Origin: Candidatus Thorarchaeota archaeon
Lineage (GTDB): Archaea; Asgardarchaeota; Thorarchaeia; Thorarchaeales; Thorarchaeaceae
Direction: 5' to 3'
Length of the DNA: 7,280 bases
Assembly (NCBI GenBank): GCA_030642465.1
Contig: DAOWNS010000090.1
Span: forward strand, 1-7,280
Shown here one piece after another: positions 1 to 6,737 of the stretch; the stretch's first letter is position 1; each line of letters begins with the position of its first letter. Under the pieces are notes generated by a model. It worked only from the letters and a program-made list of their open reading frames with translations, made no database searches and was not told where the DNA came from. The translations under genes and the position numbers were made by a program.

Positions 1-2
1 AT

Positions 3-86
3 CAGATCCTAGCAGTTCTATGGGGGACCACGATTCTAGCCTCCCTGTCTGTCGGGTGGTATGATCGTCGTGAGCAAATTGCGTAA
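3..86 (+). CDS. C-terminal end of a probable membrane protein (5' part outside window)
   Basis: An open frame runs from the window edge to a TAA at 84-86 and encodes 27 residues with no start of its own. The peptide has a hydrophobic stretch (QILAVLWGTTILASLSVGW) followed by a charged tail with YDRRE. A last transmembrane helix ending in a short positive cytoplasmic tail is a common way for transporter permeases, such as ABC-2 type, to finish. The frame is short enough that chance cannot be ruled out, and the other two forward frames also stop early (frame 1 at base 10, frame 2 shortly after base 60). The family cannot be named. The call rests only on the hydrophobic-then-basic pattern and on the non-coding look of what follows. 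Confidence 0.35.
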   Translation, partial: QILAVLWGTTILASLSVGWYDRREQIA

Positions 87-316
87 CGGAATTTTGCTGT
101 GGACTGCAATTCGCAAATGATGTAGAGATGTGGATGATGAATGATATCATCTCTAGATGCTTCCGAGAGATGGAGATCACAATCCCTTGAAGCTAGTTCC
201 CTCTCATTTCATCATTAATTATTGGATGATAATTCAATGTCACGACTCCCTGCGATTGAAGGCCCGCAACTAGCTAAGATATTGCAGAAGCTTGACTGTT
301 TATTGAACCGTAATCC
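87..316. other. Intergenic stretch upstream of vapBC
   Basis: I see no convincing reading frame on either strand here. The stretch holds several small inverted repeats: an 8-bp stem at 123-130/148-155, and a 6-bp A+T-rich stem AATTAT/ATAATT at 217-222/229-234 with a 6-base loop. It becomes more A+T-rich towards 200-240. None of the stems is followed by a clear T-run, so I do not call a terminator for the upstream gene, although one could lie here. Confidence 0.5.
123..172. repeat. Three-arm inverted repeat (competing stem-loops)
   Basis: TAGAGATG at 123-130 is perfectly complementary to CATCTCTA at 148-155, with a 17-base loop. The same central arm (148-154) can instead pair with a second copy of AGAGATG at 166-172, with an 11-base loop. 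The two pairings exclude each other. It lies between the end of the possible upstream gene and the vapBC promoter. It could be a transcript-end structure, a regulatory leader or chance; no poly-T follows and no family is recognised. Confidence 0.25.
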
Positions 317-338
317 ATATATATAGTGCTACATATAG
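317..338 (+). promoter_or_regulatory. vapBC promoter with overlapping inverted-repeat operator
   Basis: The left arm ATATATATAG (317-326) and right arm CTACATATAG (329-338) flank a TG centre and match as an inverted repeat at 8 of 10 positions. The left arm is also the best TATA-box candidate, centred about 40 bp before the vapB ATG. A start roughly 25 bp downstream would give a leader of about 15 bases that contains the GAGGT ribosome site at 350-354. Type II antitoxins commonly bind inverted repeats at their own promoter, and here bound protein would cover the TATA box. The promoter position and autoregulation are inferred; only the symmetry and A+T content are seen. Confidence 0.5.
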
Positions 339-360
339 AAGATTACGTAGAGGTTTTACA

Positions 361-576
361 ATGGGTCAAAAAAATATCCCCGTCGATGAGAGGACCTACG
401 AGATGCTGAAATCGATGAAACATCCCAATGAATCATTTCGTGAGCTCATTATTCGACTTGTTGAGCAGCAAAGGGGCCGGATACTGAAGCACTTTGGAAA
501 CTGGACGATGACCGATGAAGAGGCCAAGATCCTATTTGACTCTCTGGAGGAAGGCTGGGCAGGATGGAAACCTTGA
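361..576 (+). CDS. vapB: VapB-type antitoxin of a type II toxin-antitoxin pair
   Basis: This 71-residue protein neutralises the VapC ribonuclease encoded directly after it and probably binds their shared promoter. The N-terminal half (about residues 4-35) has the pattern of archaeal VAPB_antitox proteins: a short strand with NIPVDERTYEML, a basic turn around MKHP, then ESFRELIIRLV. This is expected to form a small DNA-binding dimerisation unit. The rest (about 36-71) is charged and amphipathic, with DEEAKILFDSLEEGW, and ends in WKP; such tails usually wrap around the toxin and block its active site. The ATG is preceded by GAGGT at 350-354 with 6 bases between. The gene overlaps vapC by 13 bp, so the two are translated together. 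Length and order are typical of the family. I am confident of the family, less so of the exact DNA-binding fold. Confidence 0.85.
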   Translation: MGQKNIPVDERTYEMLKSMKHPNESFRELIIRLVEQQRGRILKHFGNWTMTDEEAKILFDSLEEGWAGWKP

Positions 577-980
577 GGTATGCCTGTCTTGACACCACAA
601 TCCTTGTTGATCTAGAACGAGGAATGCAATCAGCATACGACCTGATAGAATCGCTTGTTTCGAAGTCGTACAGACTGGCTACGACCGCAGTAAATGTGTT
701 TGAGATGGCGTATGGCGCTCACAAATCAACAAAGAGTGAAAAGAATCTGGAAGGGTTGATTGCATTAGTAGGAGACCTTACAATCTGGGATTTCAGAGTG
801 GAAAGCGGGCTCCTATCTGGCAAGCTTCTGCATGAAGCCGAATTAAAGGGAGAAACAATTGGATTCCGAGATATCTTCATCGCGTCAATTGCGCTTACTA
901 ATGGATGTCAAAGAGTTGTAACAAGGAACAAGAAGGACTTTGAGAGAATTCCTGGAATCCATGTTATCACCTATGAATAG
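564..980 (+). CDS. vapC: VapC-type PIN-domain ribonuclease toxin
   Basis: This is a 138-residue PIN-domain protein, the toxin of the pair. VapC toxins are Mg/Mn-dependent endoribonucleases that usually cut tRNA or rRNA and stop translation when the antitoxin is degraded. The acidic metal-binding set is visible: D10 in CLDTTILVD, E47 in NVFEMAYG, D103 in GFRDIFIASIAL, and D125 after the TRNKKDF motif near the C-terminus. The TRNKKDF segment with the preceding cysteine-containing strand is the usual final part of the fold. All key residues are present, so the protein should be active. The ATG at 564 lies inside the end of vapB; GGAGGA at 546-551 is 12 bases upstream, rather far, so coupling to vapB translation probably helps. 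A TTG at 573 is possible but even farther from that site. The RNA target cannot be read from sequence. Confidence 0.88.
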   Translation: METLRYACLDTTILVDLERGMQSAYDLIESLVSKSYRLATTAVNVFEMAYGAHKSTKSEKNLEGLIALVGDLTIWDFRVESGLLSGKLLHEAELKGETIGFRDIFIASIALTNGCQRVVTRNKKDFERIPGIHVITYE

Positions 981-1029
981 TGACCGATTGGCAAACAGGC
1001 TGTGAAATTAAAGCTCAAATTGGCAGGTT

Positions 1030-2589
1030 TCAGGGAGGTCCAGCAGCCATAATCGCATTGACAATGCTCATGTAATTATACAGCGCACTACCCGCAGCTT
1101 CAGCAATGCTGTGTATTGGAGATGGATACACACCTATAACCAATAGGGCAACCGCGAGAATTCCCATCCCTAGGATGACTGAAGGACCTGCACGATGCGC
1201 GCTTCTAACCTTCTCGGACATGGACTCGAACCAGACTGTCTTTATCATCCTGAGGTAGTAGCCAAGGCCAAGCAATGTATTGAACAGGGCAACAACTGTG
1301 AACAGCAAGTAGTAACCAGTGAAGTTGATTCCAGAGTCGACACCAGCAGCAAGGATGAGGAACTTCGCATAGAAGCCAGCCAAGGGCGGCATCCCCATAA
1401 GAGATAGTACGCCAATCGCGAAGAACGCACCTGTGACAGGCATCATTTTGCCAATTCCTTTGAGGTCATCCAAATCACGACTACCGACCGCATGCAGGAA
1501 CGCTCCTGCGCAGAGGAATAATAGGCCCTTAGTGAGGGCATGAATGAGGATGTAGAATGTTCCGGACTGATACCCAAACGGTGTCGCGGTTCCGAATGCA
1601 AAGAGAATGAAACCTATCTGAGTTATCGAACTGTAGGCTAGCATTCGCTTGAGGTCCTTCTGCGTGAGTGCCCAGAAGTTGCCAGCAGTCATTGTCACTA
1701 ATGCCATAATTGAGATCAATAGCGGCCAGTCGAAGTAGATGGTATGAATCGGAAACAACAGTGTGTTAATGCGAATAATACCGTAGATGCCCACTTTAAT
1801 CACGACAGCAGACAACATGGCACTGATGCCACTGGGTGCCGCTGGGTGAGCGTCTGCAAGCCACGCCGCAAATGGAACTACGGCGCCCTTCACAGCAAAC
1901 CCAGCAGTGAGTAGAGCAATGAGGATTGGAATAAGAGGATTCTCAGGGTGTGCGTGTAATGCCTGTGACATTAGAGCAAGGTTGAGAGTGCCAGTTAGGC
2001 CATATAGGTAGCTGGCGGACATGAGCACTAGAGTTGACCCAACCGCAGACATCATGAGGTACTTGATAGCGGCTTCGATTCCTTCCCAGGTCCTTCTGAA
2101 AGCCACAAGGATGAAACTGCAGACACCCATGGTTTCGTAGAACATGTAGAGTGTGAACAGATCCGTGGAAATCACGACTCCGTTCATTGCACCCACCATG
2201 ATTAGAAGCAGGATGTAGTACTGAGCTATGCCGGTGTCTTCTTTCATGTAGCCCACTGAGTACAATGCAACAACTAGACCCATGAATGTGAAGAGCCCCA
2301 TCATCAAGACGGAAAACTCGTCTGCGGCCAGTACGTAATTACCGCCACTCCAAGACAAAACGAATGTATGCACTCCGTTGCTCCAAACTTCGGTTCCGAG
2401 CATGTACGTGTACATGAACGCTAAGGCGAAGCCTATGATTGCTACTGCGTCTGGGAACCCTTTAGGAATTCGCTTCAAGGCGACGCGGACCCCCTCAGAG
2501 AGCACTGCAATCAAGACTGCAAAGACAATTGGGATCAGTACTGGCATCACAGTCACAAACTCAGGAGAAAACAGGAAATCCAGCTGCAT
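1030..2589 (-). CDS. nuoN: Antiporter-like proton-translocating subunit in NuoN position (MrpD/HyfB-like)
   Basis: This 519-residue, very hydrophobic protein (about 14 membrane helices) belongs to the proton-conducting Proton_antipo_M family. Its place after L and M is that of NuoN, but its sequence is closer to the MrpD/MbhH/HyfB branch, with MNGVVISTDLFTLYMFYE before helix 5 and LADAHPAAPSGISAML around 244-259. The translocation residues are present: E152 in helix 5, K234 in helix 7, K265 in the IKVGIYG segment, H350 and K354, and K409 in GFYAKF of helix 12. K311 and K314 sit in the usual QKDLKRMLAYSS motif. It probably forms one of three proton (or sodium) channels in the membrane arm. The start follows nuoM by 5 bp, with AGGAGGAGG at 2599-2607 inside the end of nuoM. 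It is the last gene of the operon and converges on vapC. Whether to call it NuoN, MbhH or HyfB needs a tree. Confidence 0.85.
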   Translation of the reverse strand: MQLDFLFSPEFVTVMPVLIPIVFAVLIAVLSEGVRVALKRIPKGFPDAVAIIGFALAFMYTYMLGTEVWSNGVHTFVLSWSGGNYVLAADEFSVLMMGLFTFMGLVVALYSVGYMKEDTGIAQYYILLLIMVGAMNGVVISTDLFTLYMFYETMGVCSFILVAFRRTWEGIEAAIKYLMMSAVGSTLVLMSASYLYGLTGTLNLALMSQALHAHPENPLIPILIALLTAGFAVKGAVVPFAAWLADAHPAAPSGISAMLSAVVIKVGIYGIIRINTLLFPIHTIYFDWPLLISIMALVTMTAGNFWALTQKDLKRMLAYSSITQIGFILFAFGTATPFGYQSGTFYILIHALTKGLLFLCAGAFLHAVGSRDLDDLKGIGKMMPVTGAFFAIGVLSLMGMPPLAGFYAKFLILAAGVDSGINFTGYYLLFTVVALFNTLLGLGYYLRMIKTVWFESMSEKVRSAHRAGPSVILGMGILAVALLVIGVYPSPIHSIAEAAGSALYNYMSIVNAIMAAGPP

Positions 2590-2594
2590 CTAGC

Positions 2595-4130
2595 TCAGCC
2601 TCCTCCTATAACCCCGGTCAGAACCGGACCTATAAATCTCCAAAGCATCCATGGCCAAACGCCTAGAATCACAATGACAAATGCCATGATTCCGGTGATA
2701 ACCAAGATTAACCGCGGCGGATCTCTGACGTCCTCCATACCTTCCGGAACTTGTCCAGAGAAGACGCGCCTAATAGACCAGAGGTAGTAGCCGGCAGTAA
2801 GACCTGTTACCAACACAGCAAGAACAGTCATGACCAAGTAAAATGGCTGACCAACTCCGGCCAATGCAGTACGTTCAGCCGCACCTGCGAATATCATCCA
2901 CTCACCCACGAATGCTGACATCGGTGGCGTGCCAGCAAGAGCGAGTGCGCCAATAATGTAAGCTGTAGCAAGCACAGGCATCTTGGGGGCAAGACCTCCT
3001 AGCTTGTCAAACTTCATCGTTCCAGTTTTCATCTTTATGGCGCCCGCGCAGAAGAATGTCAGACTGGCCAGAATTCCGTGATTGATCAGCTGGAATGCCG
3101 CACCATTTACACCAATTGCGGTCATGGTCGAGTACCCAAACATCAAGTATCCGAGCTGGCTTATGCTGGAGTAAGCAAGCATCATCTTGAGGTCCTTTTG
3201 AGAGATTGCCATCATTGCACCATAGATCATTGTGATGAGAGATATCACCATTAGACCGGAGGCGTAACCCCGGAGCCCCTCAGATAGAATGGGAATGACG
3301 ATTCTAATCACACCGTAGGCTGCAGTCTTGGTCATAGCTCCGCTGAGTAGAACAAGTACTGGAATGGGTGCTTCCCCATAGACTGGAGGTGCCCACACGT
3401 GCAAAGGCACGAGTCCAAGCTTCATGCTGAATCCCAAGAGAAAGATGATTCCGATGAGCTTCGCTACGTCAACAGGAATCGATGTCGTGCTCAAGGTCGA
3501 GATGCTCATAGTGCCTGCGTAGCTGAACAACATGAGCACCGCAAAGAGGGACACAAGCCCGCCCGCGGCTGTCCAGACCCAGAACTGAAGAGCATTCTTC
3601 GATCGCTTGACAGGATCCTCTGAAACTCCATAGACGTATACCAAGACGAAAGCAGGTATGAGCATCATCTCGTAGAACACGAAGAACTGCATGAGGTCTG
3701 TAGCGTAGATTACTCCCACCATGGCGGCGACGAACCAGACCATTAAGGAGTAGTATAAACCGGGTTGCTTTAGATTCTTCATGTAAACAGTCGAGTAGAG
3801 GATTGAGAAAAAGCCCAAGCCAAGAACCAGAATTGCAATGGGTGTGCTAAGCCCGTCACCTCTGAAACCCATGTTCATTATTGGAGAATCTGGCGATCCA
3901 AGCCAGACCACCTCATAGAGAACCTCGCCCCCACTCCACACCTCAGGGCCGAGTAGGAGAAATACGTTCAGAGTCAGGCCACCTAGTAAAACAAGACTTG
4001 CAAGTACCTGTGCGCCCTTCTCAGACCATTTTCCTGCAAGCATGACAAGAAGCCCACCGAAGATGAGGCCAAGCAGTGTGAGAATCATCAGGTCGTGTGA
4101 AGGGATGGGGATATCGATTAGTCCTTGCAT
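2595..4130 (-). CDS. nuoM: Complex I-type antiporter subunit NuoM
   Basis: This 511-residue Proton_antipo_M protein with about 14 membrane helices is the middle pump of the membrane arm. The NuoM-type signature residues are visible: E154 in the helix 5 motif FFVFYEMM, K237 in GFSMKLGLVPLHVWAP, K268 in GAMTKTAAYGVIR, K312 and K315 in QKDLKMMLAYSS, H351 in LINHGILAS, and, most diagnostic, E410 in FVGEWMIF of helix 12, where NuoL and NuoN have lysine. Length is close to bacterial NuoM (about 510). It follows nuoL by 12 bp, with an AGGAGGT ribosome site at 4138-4144 that overlaps the nuoL stop, 7 bases from the ATG. Its last codons Gly-Gly-Gly supply the ribosome site for the next gene. All key residues are intact. 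Assignment to the M position is firm; the identity of the whole complex is not. Confidence 0.9.
   Translation of the reverse strand: MQGLIDIPIPSHDLMILTLLGLIFGGLLVMLAGKWSEKGAQVLASLVLLGGLTLNVFLLLGPEVWSGGEVLYEVVWLGSPDSPIMNMGFRGDGLSTPIAILVLGLGFFSILYSTVYMKNLKQPGLYYSLMVWFVAAMVGVIYATDLMQFFVFYEMMLIPAFVLVYVYGVSEDPVKRSKNALQFWVWTAAGGLVSLFAVLMLFSYAGTMSISTLSTTSIPVDVAKLIGIIFLLGFSMKLGLVPLHVWAPPVYGEAPIPVLVLLSGAMTKTAAYGVIRIVIPILSEGLRGYASGLMVISLITMIYGAMMAISQKDLKMMLAYSSISQLGYLMFGYSTMTAIGVNGAAFQLINHGILASLTFFCAGAIKMKTGTMKFDKLGGLAPKMPVLATAYIIGALALAGTPPMSAFVGEWMIFAGAAERTALAGVGQPFYLVMTVLAVLVTGLTAGYYLWSIRRVFSGQVPEGMEDVRDPPRLILVITGIMAFVIVILGVWPWMLWRFIGPVLTGVIGGG
2599..2607 (-). promoter_or_regulatory. Ribosome binding site of nuoN inside the nuoM Gly-Gly-Gly codons
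   Basis: On the minus strand AGGAGGAGG lies 9 bases before the nuoN ATG and overlaps the last three glycine codons of nuoM. The C-terminal glycine run of NuoM therefore may exist because the bases are needed for initiation. It supports the start chosen at 2589 and suggests coupled translation. Confidence 0.7.
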
Positions 4131-4142
4131 CTCACCAACCTC

Positions 4143-6143
4143 CTACAAGAATATCAGAATCAAGAGAAACGCGATGATGCCAACCATCATGCCCAGTACA
4201 TTGGTATTGAGCACACCAGTCATGGTACGTCTCCAATTACGCGATACACCATCCATGCCACCGCTCAAAGCGCCACTGAACGCTAACAGTGCGGATTCCA
4301 CTCGGGTATGGATTGTGTTGCTCAGCCACAGGTAACCATCAACGAAGATTTTGTACCAGAGTGCGTTGATATACCATCGATTCCACAGGAACTTGTAGAG
4401 AACCCCATCTTTGAACCTGCTTAGGTCGTACTTCTTCCTCCAATAGATGAGATATGCTGGAGTGATACCTACAAGCCATACTGCGATTGTGAATACCGTC
4501 GTCATTCCCAGAGCAAGCGGTGTGAGATGCGTCCAATCGAAGTGCGTGAGTATGCCGGTTTCAAGCCCTGAGAAGTATCCGAAGAACACAAGCTCGAGGA
4601 ACCCCCCAGTTGCGGTAAGCACTGCCAGTATGATGAGAGGTATCGTCATTGATGGAGAGGCTTCATGAATGTGATGCCCGTGTGACTCCAGACTCTTGAT
4701 GTGCTCAGACTTCTCGCCGAAGAATACGATACCTACCATTCTGAACGAATAAAAAGCTGTCAGGATGGCGGTGATAAATGCTATGAAGAAGATGATGTAC
4801 TGCTCACCGTACCATAACGTCTCAAATATCAGCTCCTTCGACCAGAAGCCCACGAACGGGAATACTCCAGCCAATGAGAGCGCTCCGATAGTGAATGAGG
4901 CAAAAGTAATCTTCATGTCCTTTCTGATTCCGCCCATGTCGCTCATTCTCTTGCTCTGAACTGTGTGAAGTACAGATCCCGCAGCAAGAAATAGCAGGGC
5001 TTTGAACAAGGCGTGAGAAAGCAAATGGAAAGTTGCTGCGGCATATGCAGAAACGCTCTCGGCCACGAGACCAGTTGCACCGAGCATCATGAACATATAT
5101 CCCAGTTGAGAAATCGTGCAATAGGCTAGGACTTTCTTAATCTCGTTCTGCACAAGAGCCATCGTAGCGGCCATGAATGCGGTAAACGCGCCAATGGCCG
5201 CAACCGTCTGGAAGAACACAATCATTTCGGGAACGGTATGCATGATCTCGAGGAAGATGGGGATAATTCTCGCGACAAGATATACTCCCGCTTTTACCAT
5301 CGCTGCTGCATGGATCAACGCACTGACTGTAGTTGGTCCGGCCATCGCTTCTGGCAGCCATATATGAAGAGGAAATTGCGCACTCTTGCCAATTGGGCCA
5401 GCAAAGATCAGTATCGCCACAAGGGGCAGCAGATGAAACAGACCCACAGCCCAAGCATCGGTTTGAAGCATCTCAGTGTAATTGAACGTCCCCGTGATGA
5501 AGAACAGAAGCAAGATTCCTGCGAGCAGGCCGATGTCGCCAACTCTTGTGACCATGAATGCCTTCATGCCGCTCGCGGCGTTGTACTCACCCTCCGTCTT
5601 GTACTCCGGCACCGGACTGGGTTCCTTCAGGTCATGCCAGAACCCTATGAGCGCGTAGCTGCACATTCCAACGATTTCCCAACCAATGAAAGTCATGAGC
5701 ATATTGTTCGCCATCACCAGGAGAATCATTCCTGCAACGAAGAACTGCATGAAGAAGTAGTACCGGGTTAGGCTTGGATCCTTGACTACATTTCCTTCGA
5801 CATCATGACCAGTCATGTATCCCACGCTGAAGAGGATGATTAGCGAGCCAATGCCTCCTGCAACACAAGCCATCAGAACACTCAGGGGATCTATCAGAAC
5901 GCCAAACTCCACCTCAATTCCAGCCGCTATCACCCAAGTGACTAAGTTGTTGTTGATAGAAGTGGGGCTGATTAGCATGTCCAGAACCATATCTAGAGCA
6001 AGAAAAGCAGTGATGAAGCCAACAAGGACAGCCATGCTTTCTCTTAGAGTGGAGTGAATCTTTCCGAAAATTGGCGTGAGAAGGGCACCTGTTAGTGGCA
6101 CCACAAACACAAGCCAGCCTAGCAATTCCAGAGGCAAAATCAT
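4143..6143 (-). CDS. nuoL: Complex I-type antiporter subunit NuoL with lateral helix
   Basis: At 666 residues this is the distal pump of the membrane arm, somewhat longer than E. coli NuoL (613). It contains the NuoL N-terminal and Proton_antipo_M domains. Key residues are E156 (FIGWEIVG, helix 5), K253 (GPIGKSAQFPLHIWLPEAM, helix 7), K284 (AMVKAGVYL, helix 8), K336/K337 (QNEIKKVLAY), H373/H377 and K381 (HLLSHALFKALLF) and K436 (GFWSKELIF, helix 12). After about residue 565 comes a long, partly charged stretch and a final hydrophobic helix (648-666), matching the lateral amphipathic helix and anchor helix that tie NuoL to M and N. Residues 170-190 form an extended charged loop before GMKAFMVTRVGD, and a His cluster lies at 488-493. 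The ATG overlaps the nuoK stop (ATGA) and has AGGAGGT 7 bases upstream. The reading frame is intact. Confidence 0.93.
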   Translation of the reverse strand: MILPLELLGWLVFVVPLTGALLTPIFGKIHSTLRESMAVLVGFITAFLALDMVLDMLISPTSINNNLVTWVIAAGIEVEFGVLIDPLSVLMACVAGGIGSLIILFSVGYMTGHDVEGNVVKDPSLTRYYFFMQFFVAGMILLVMANNMLMTFIGWEIVGMCSYALIGFWHDLKEPSPVPEYKTEGEYNAASGMKAFMVTRVGDIGLLAGILLLFFITGTFNYTEMLQTDAWAVGLFHLLPLVAILIFAGPIGKSAQFPLHIWLPEAMAGPTTVSALIHAAAMVKAGVYLVARIIPIFLEIMHTVPEMIVFFQTVAAIGAFTAFMAATMALVQNEIKKVLAYCTISQLGYMFMMLGATGLVAESVSAYAAATFHLLSHALFKALLFLAAGSVLHTVQSKRMSDMGGIRKDMKITFASFTIGALSLAGVFPFVGFWSKELIFETLWYGEQYIIFFIAFITAILTAFYSFRMVGIVFFGEKSEHIKSLESHGHHIHEASPSMTIPLIILAVLTATGGFLELVFFGYFSGLETGILTHFDWTHLTPLALGMTTVFTIAVWLVGITPAYLIYWRKKYDLSRFKDGVLYKFLWNRWYINALWYKIFVDGYLWLSNTIHTRVESALLAFSGALSGGMDGVSRNWRRTMTGVLNTNVLGMMVGIIAFLLILIFL

Positions 6144-6469
6144 TCCCTCAACCTCCTGAGTTCCCGGATGTCAAGTGTCCCATAATGACGGTAAGCATTA
6201 ACAATGAGGCTCATAGCCACTGCTGCTACTACTCCACCAACTATGATGGAAAGAATAACGAATGTCTGCACAGTGGGGTCGATAGGGCCGAGAATATTCG
6301 GTCCCGCAGTGAATGCGGCCAGAGCAAGGAAGTTCAAGTTCGCTGCTGCCACCAAGATCTCGATTCCAATAACGAGCTTGATCATATTTCTGGCGCTGGC
6401 CAATGTATAGATACCCAAGACGTAGAGAATGAGAGCAAAGATGAGATAGATTTGAAGCATATCGAACAT
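6140..6469 (-). CDS. nuoK: Complex I-type small membrane subunit NuoK (MrpC-like third helix)
   Basis: This 109-residue protein has three membrane helices (about 4-24, 28-53, 66-93) and lies between J and L as in complex I. The NuoK signature is seen in ARNMIKLVIGIEILVAAANLNF, with E37 matching the conserved helix 2 glutamate of the proton path, and in the tail YGTLDIREL, typical of NuoK. In the third helix, however, the usual second glutamate (AAAEAAIGL in classical NuoK) is absent: the helix reads ILSIIVGGVVAAVAMSL and starts with DPTVQ, which is closer to MrpC/MbhG and HyfE-type relatives. I chose the ATG at 6469 because GGAGGAG lies 7 bases upstream and the protein then has normal NuoK length. 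A longer frame opening at 6517 would add 16 unlike residues and overlap the previous gene. It overlaps nuoL by 4 bp. Confidence 0.88.
   Translation of the reverse strand: MFDMLQIYLIFALILYVLGIYTLASARNMIKLVIGIEILVAAANLNFLALAAFTAGPNILGPIDPTVQTFVILSIIVGGVVAAVAMSLIVNAYRHYGTLDIRELRRLRE
6151..6157 (-). promoter_or_regulatory. Ribosome binding site of nuoL inside nuoK
   Basis: AGGAGGT on the minus strand ends 7 bases before the nuoL ATG at 6143. It overlaps an AGG-AGG arginine pair near the end of nuoK. Together with the ATGA overlap it fixes the nuoL start and points to coupled translation of K and L. Confidence 0.75.
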
Positions 6470-6470
6470 C

Positions 6471-6737
6471 TTAGTTCTCCTCCGTCCGCATTGAACGAAA
6501 CATTGCTGAAGCACCAATCACTGCAGCTAGAAGCAATGTGACCTGAATCATCACGTCAACCACGCGGTATGACCACATCAGCTCGCCAACCCTTTGACCT
6601 ATGAGGTCCCAATCTCCGGGATTCAGAAGCGGTTCCATTGGTGCGCTCAAGGCAAAGGCGGTGAAGTCCACGAGTTGCACGCCAATCAGCAGCACCAAGA
6701 CGACTGATAGTATGATTGCTGCAATCTTGTGCTTCAT
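6471..6737 (-). CDS. nuoJ: C-terminal half of split NuoJ (MbhE-like)
   Basis: This 88-residue protein has two predicted membrane helices (about 5-27 and 57-80) separated by a loop with SAPMEPLLNP and GDWDLIGQRVGEL. The second helix, SYRVVDVMIQVTLLLAAVIG, has an acidic residue (D61) near its start followed by LLLAAVIGA, which fits the last helix of NuoJ. The same pattern, with SYR before the acidic residue, also resembles MbhE and the C-terminus of MrpA. With the upstream gene it adds up to 186 residues and five helices, close to an unsplit NuoJ (about 184). Its ATG overlaps the upstream stop (ATGA), and GAGGTGA lies 7 bases upstream. Two Glu codons near its end carry the nuoK ribosome site. 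Placement is well supported by context; NuoJ versus MbhE ancestry is open. Confidence 0.72.
   Translation of the reverse strand: MKHKIAAIILSVVLVLLIGVQLVDFTAFALSAPMEPLLNPGDWDLIGQRVGELMWSYRVVDVMIQVTLLLAAVIGASAMFRSMRTEEN
6477..6483 (-). promoter_or_regulatory. Ribosome binding site that decides the nuoK start
   Basis: GGAGGAG on the minus strand is 7 bases before the ATG at 6469 and overlaps the Glu-Glu codons at the end of the preceding J gene. No such site stands before the ATG at 6517, so the shorter 109-residue NuoK is preferred. Confidence 0.75.

Noticed and set aside
981..1029. Possible shared terminator in the 49-bp convergent gap between vapC and nuoN
   Set aside because: There are short T-rich patches on the minus strand but no clear stem or long T-run, so a terminator cannot be supported from sequence.
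5238..5771. A 177-codon forward-strand frame inside nuoL
   Set aside because: It is antisense to an intact, motif-complete NuoL, its translation is rich in His, Gln and Cys without recognisable domains, and no ribosome site supports it.
6140..6517. Longer nuoK starting at 6517
   Set aside because: It would add 16 residues unlike any NuoK start and overlap the previous gene by 47 bp; GGAGGAG before 6469 marks the true start.
6095..6541. A 148-codon forward-strand frame across nuoK and its junctions
   Set aside because: It is antisense to three well-supported genes with ATGA overlaps and ribosome sites, and its translation looks random.
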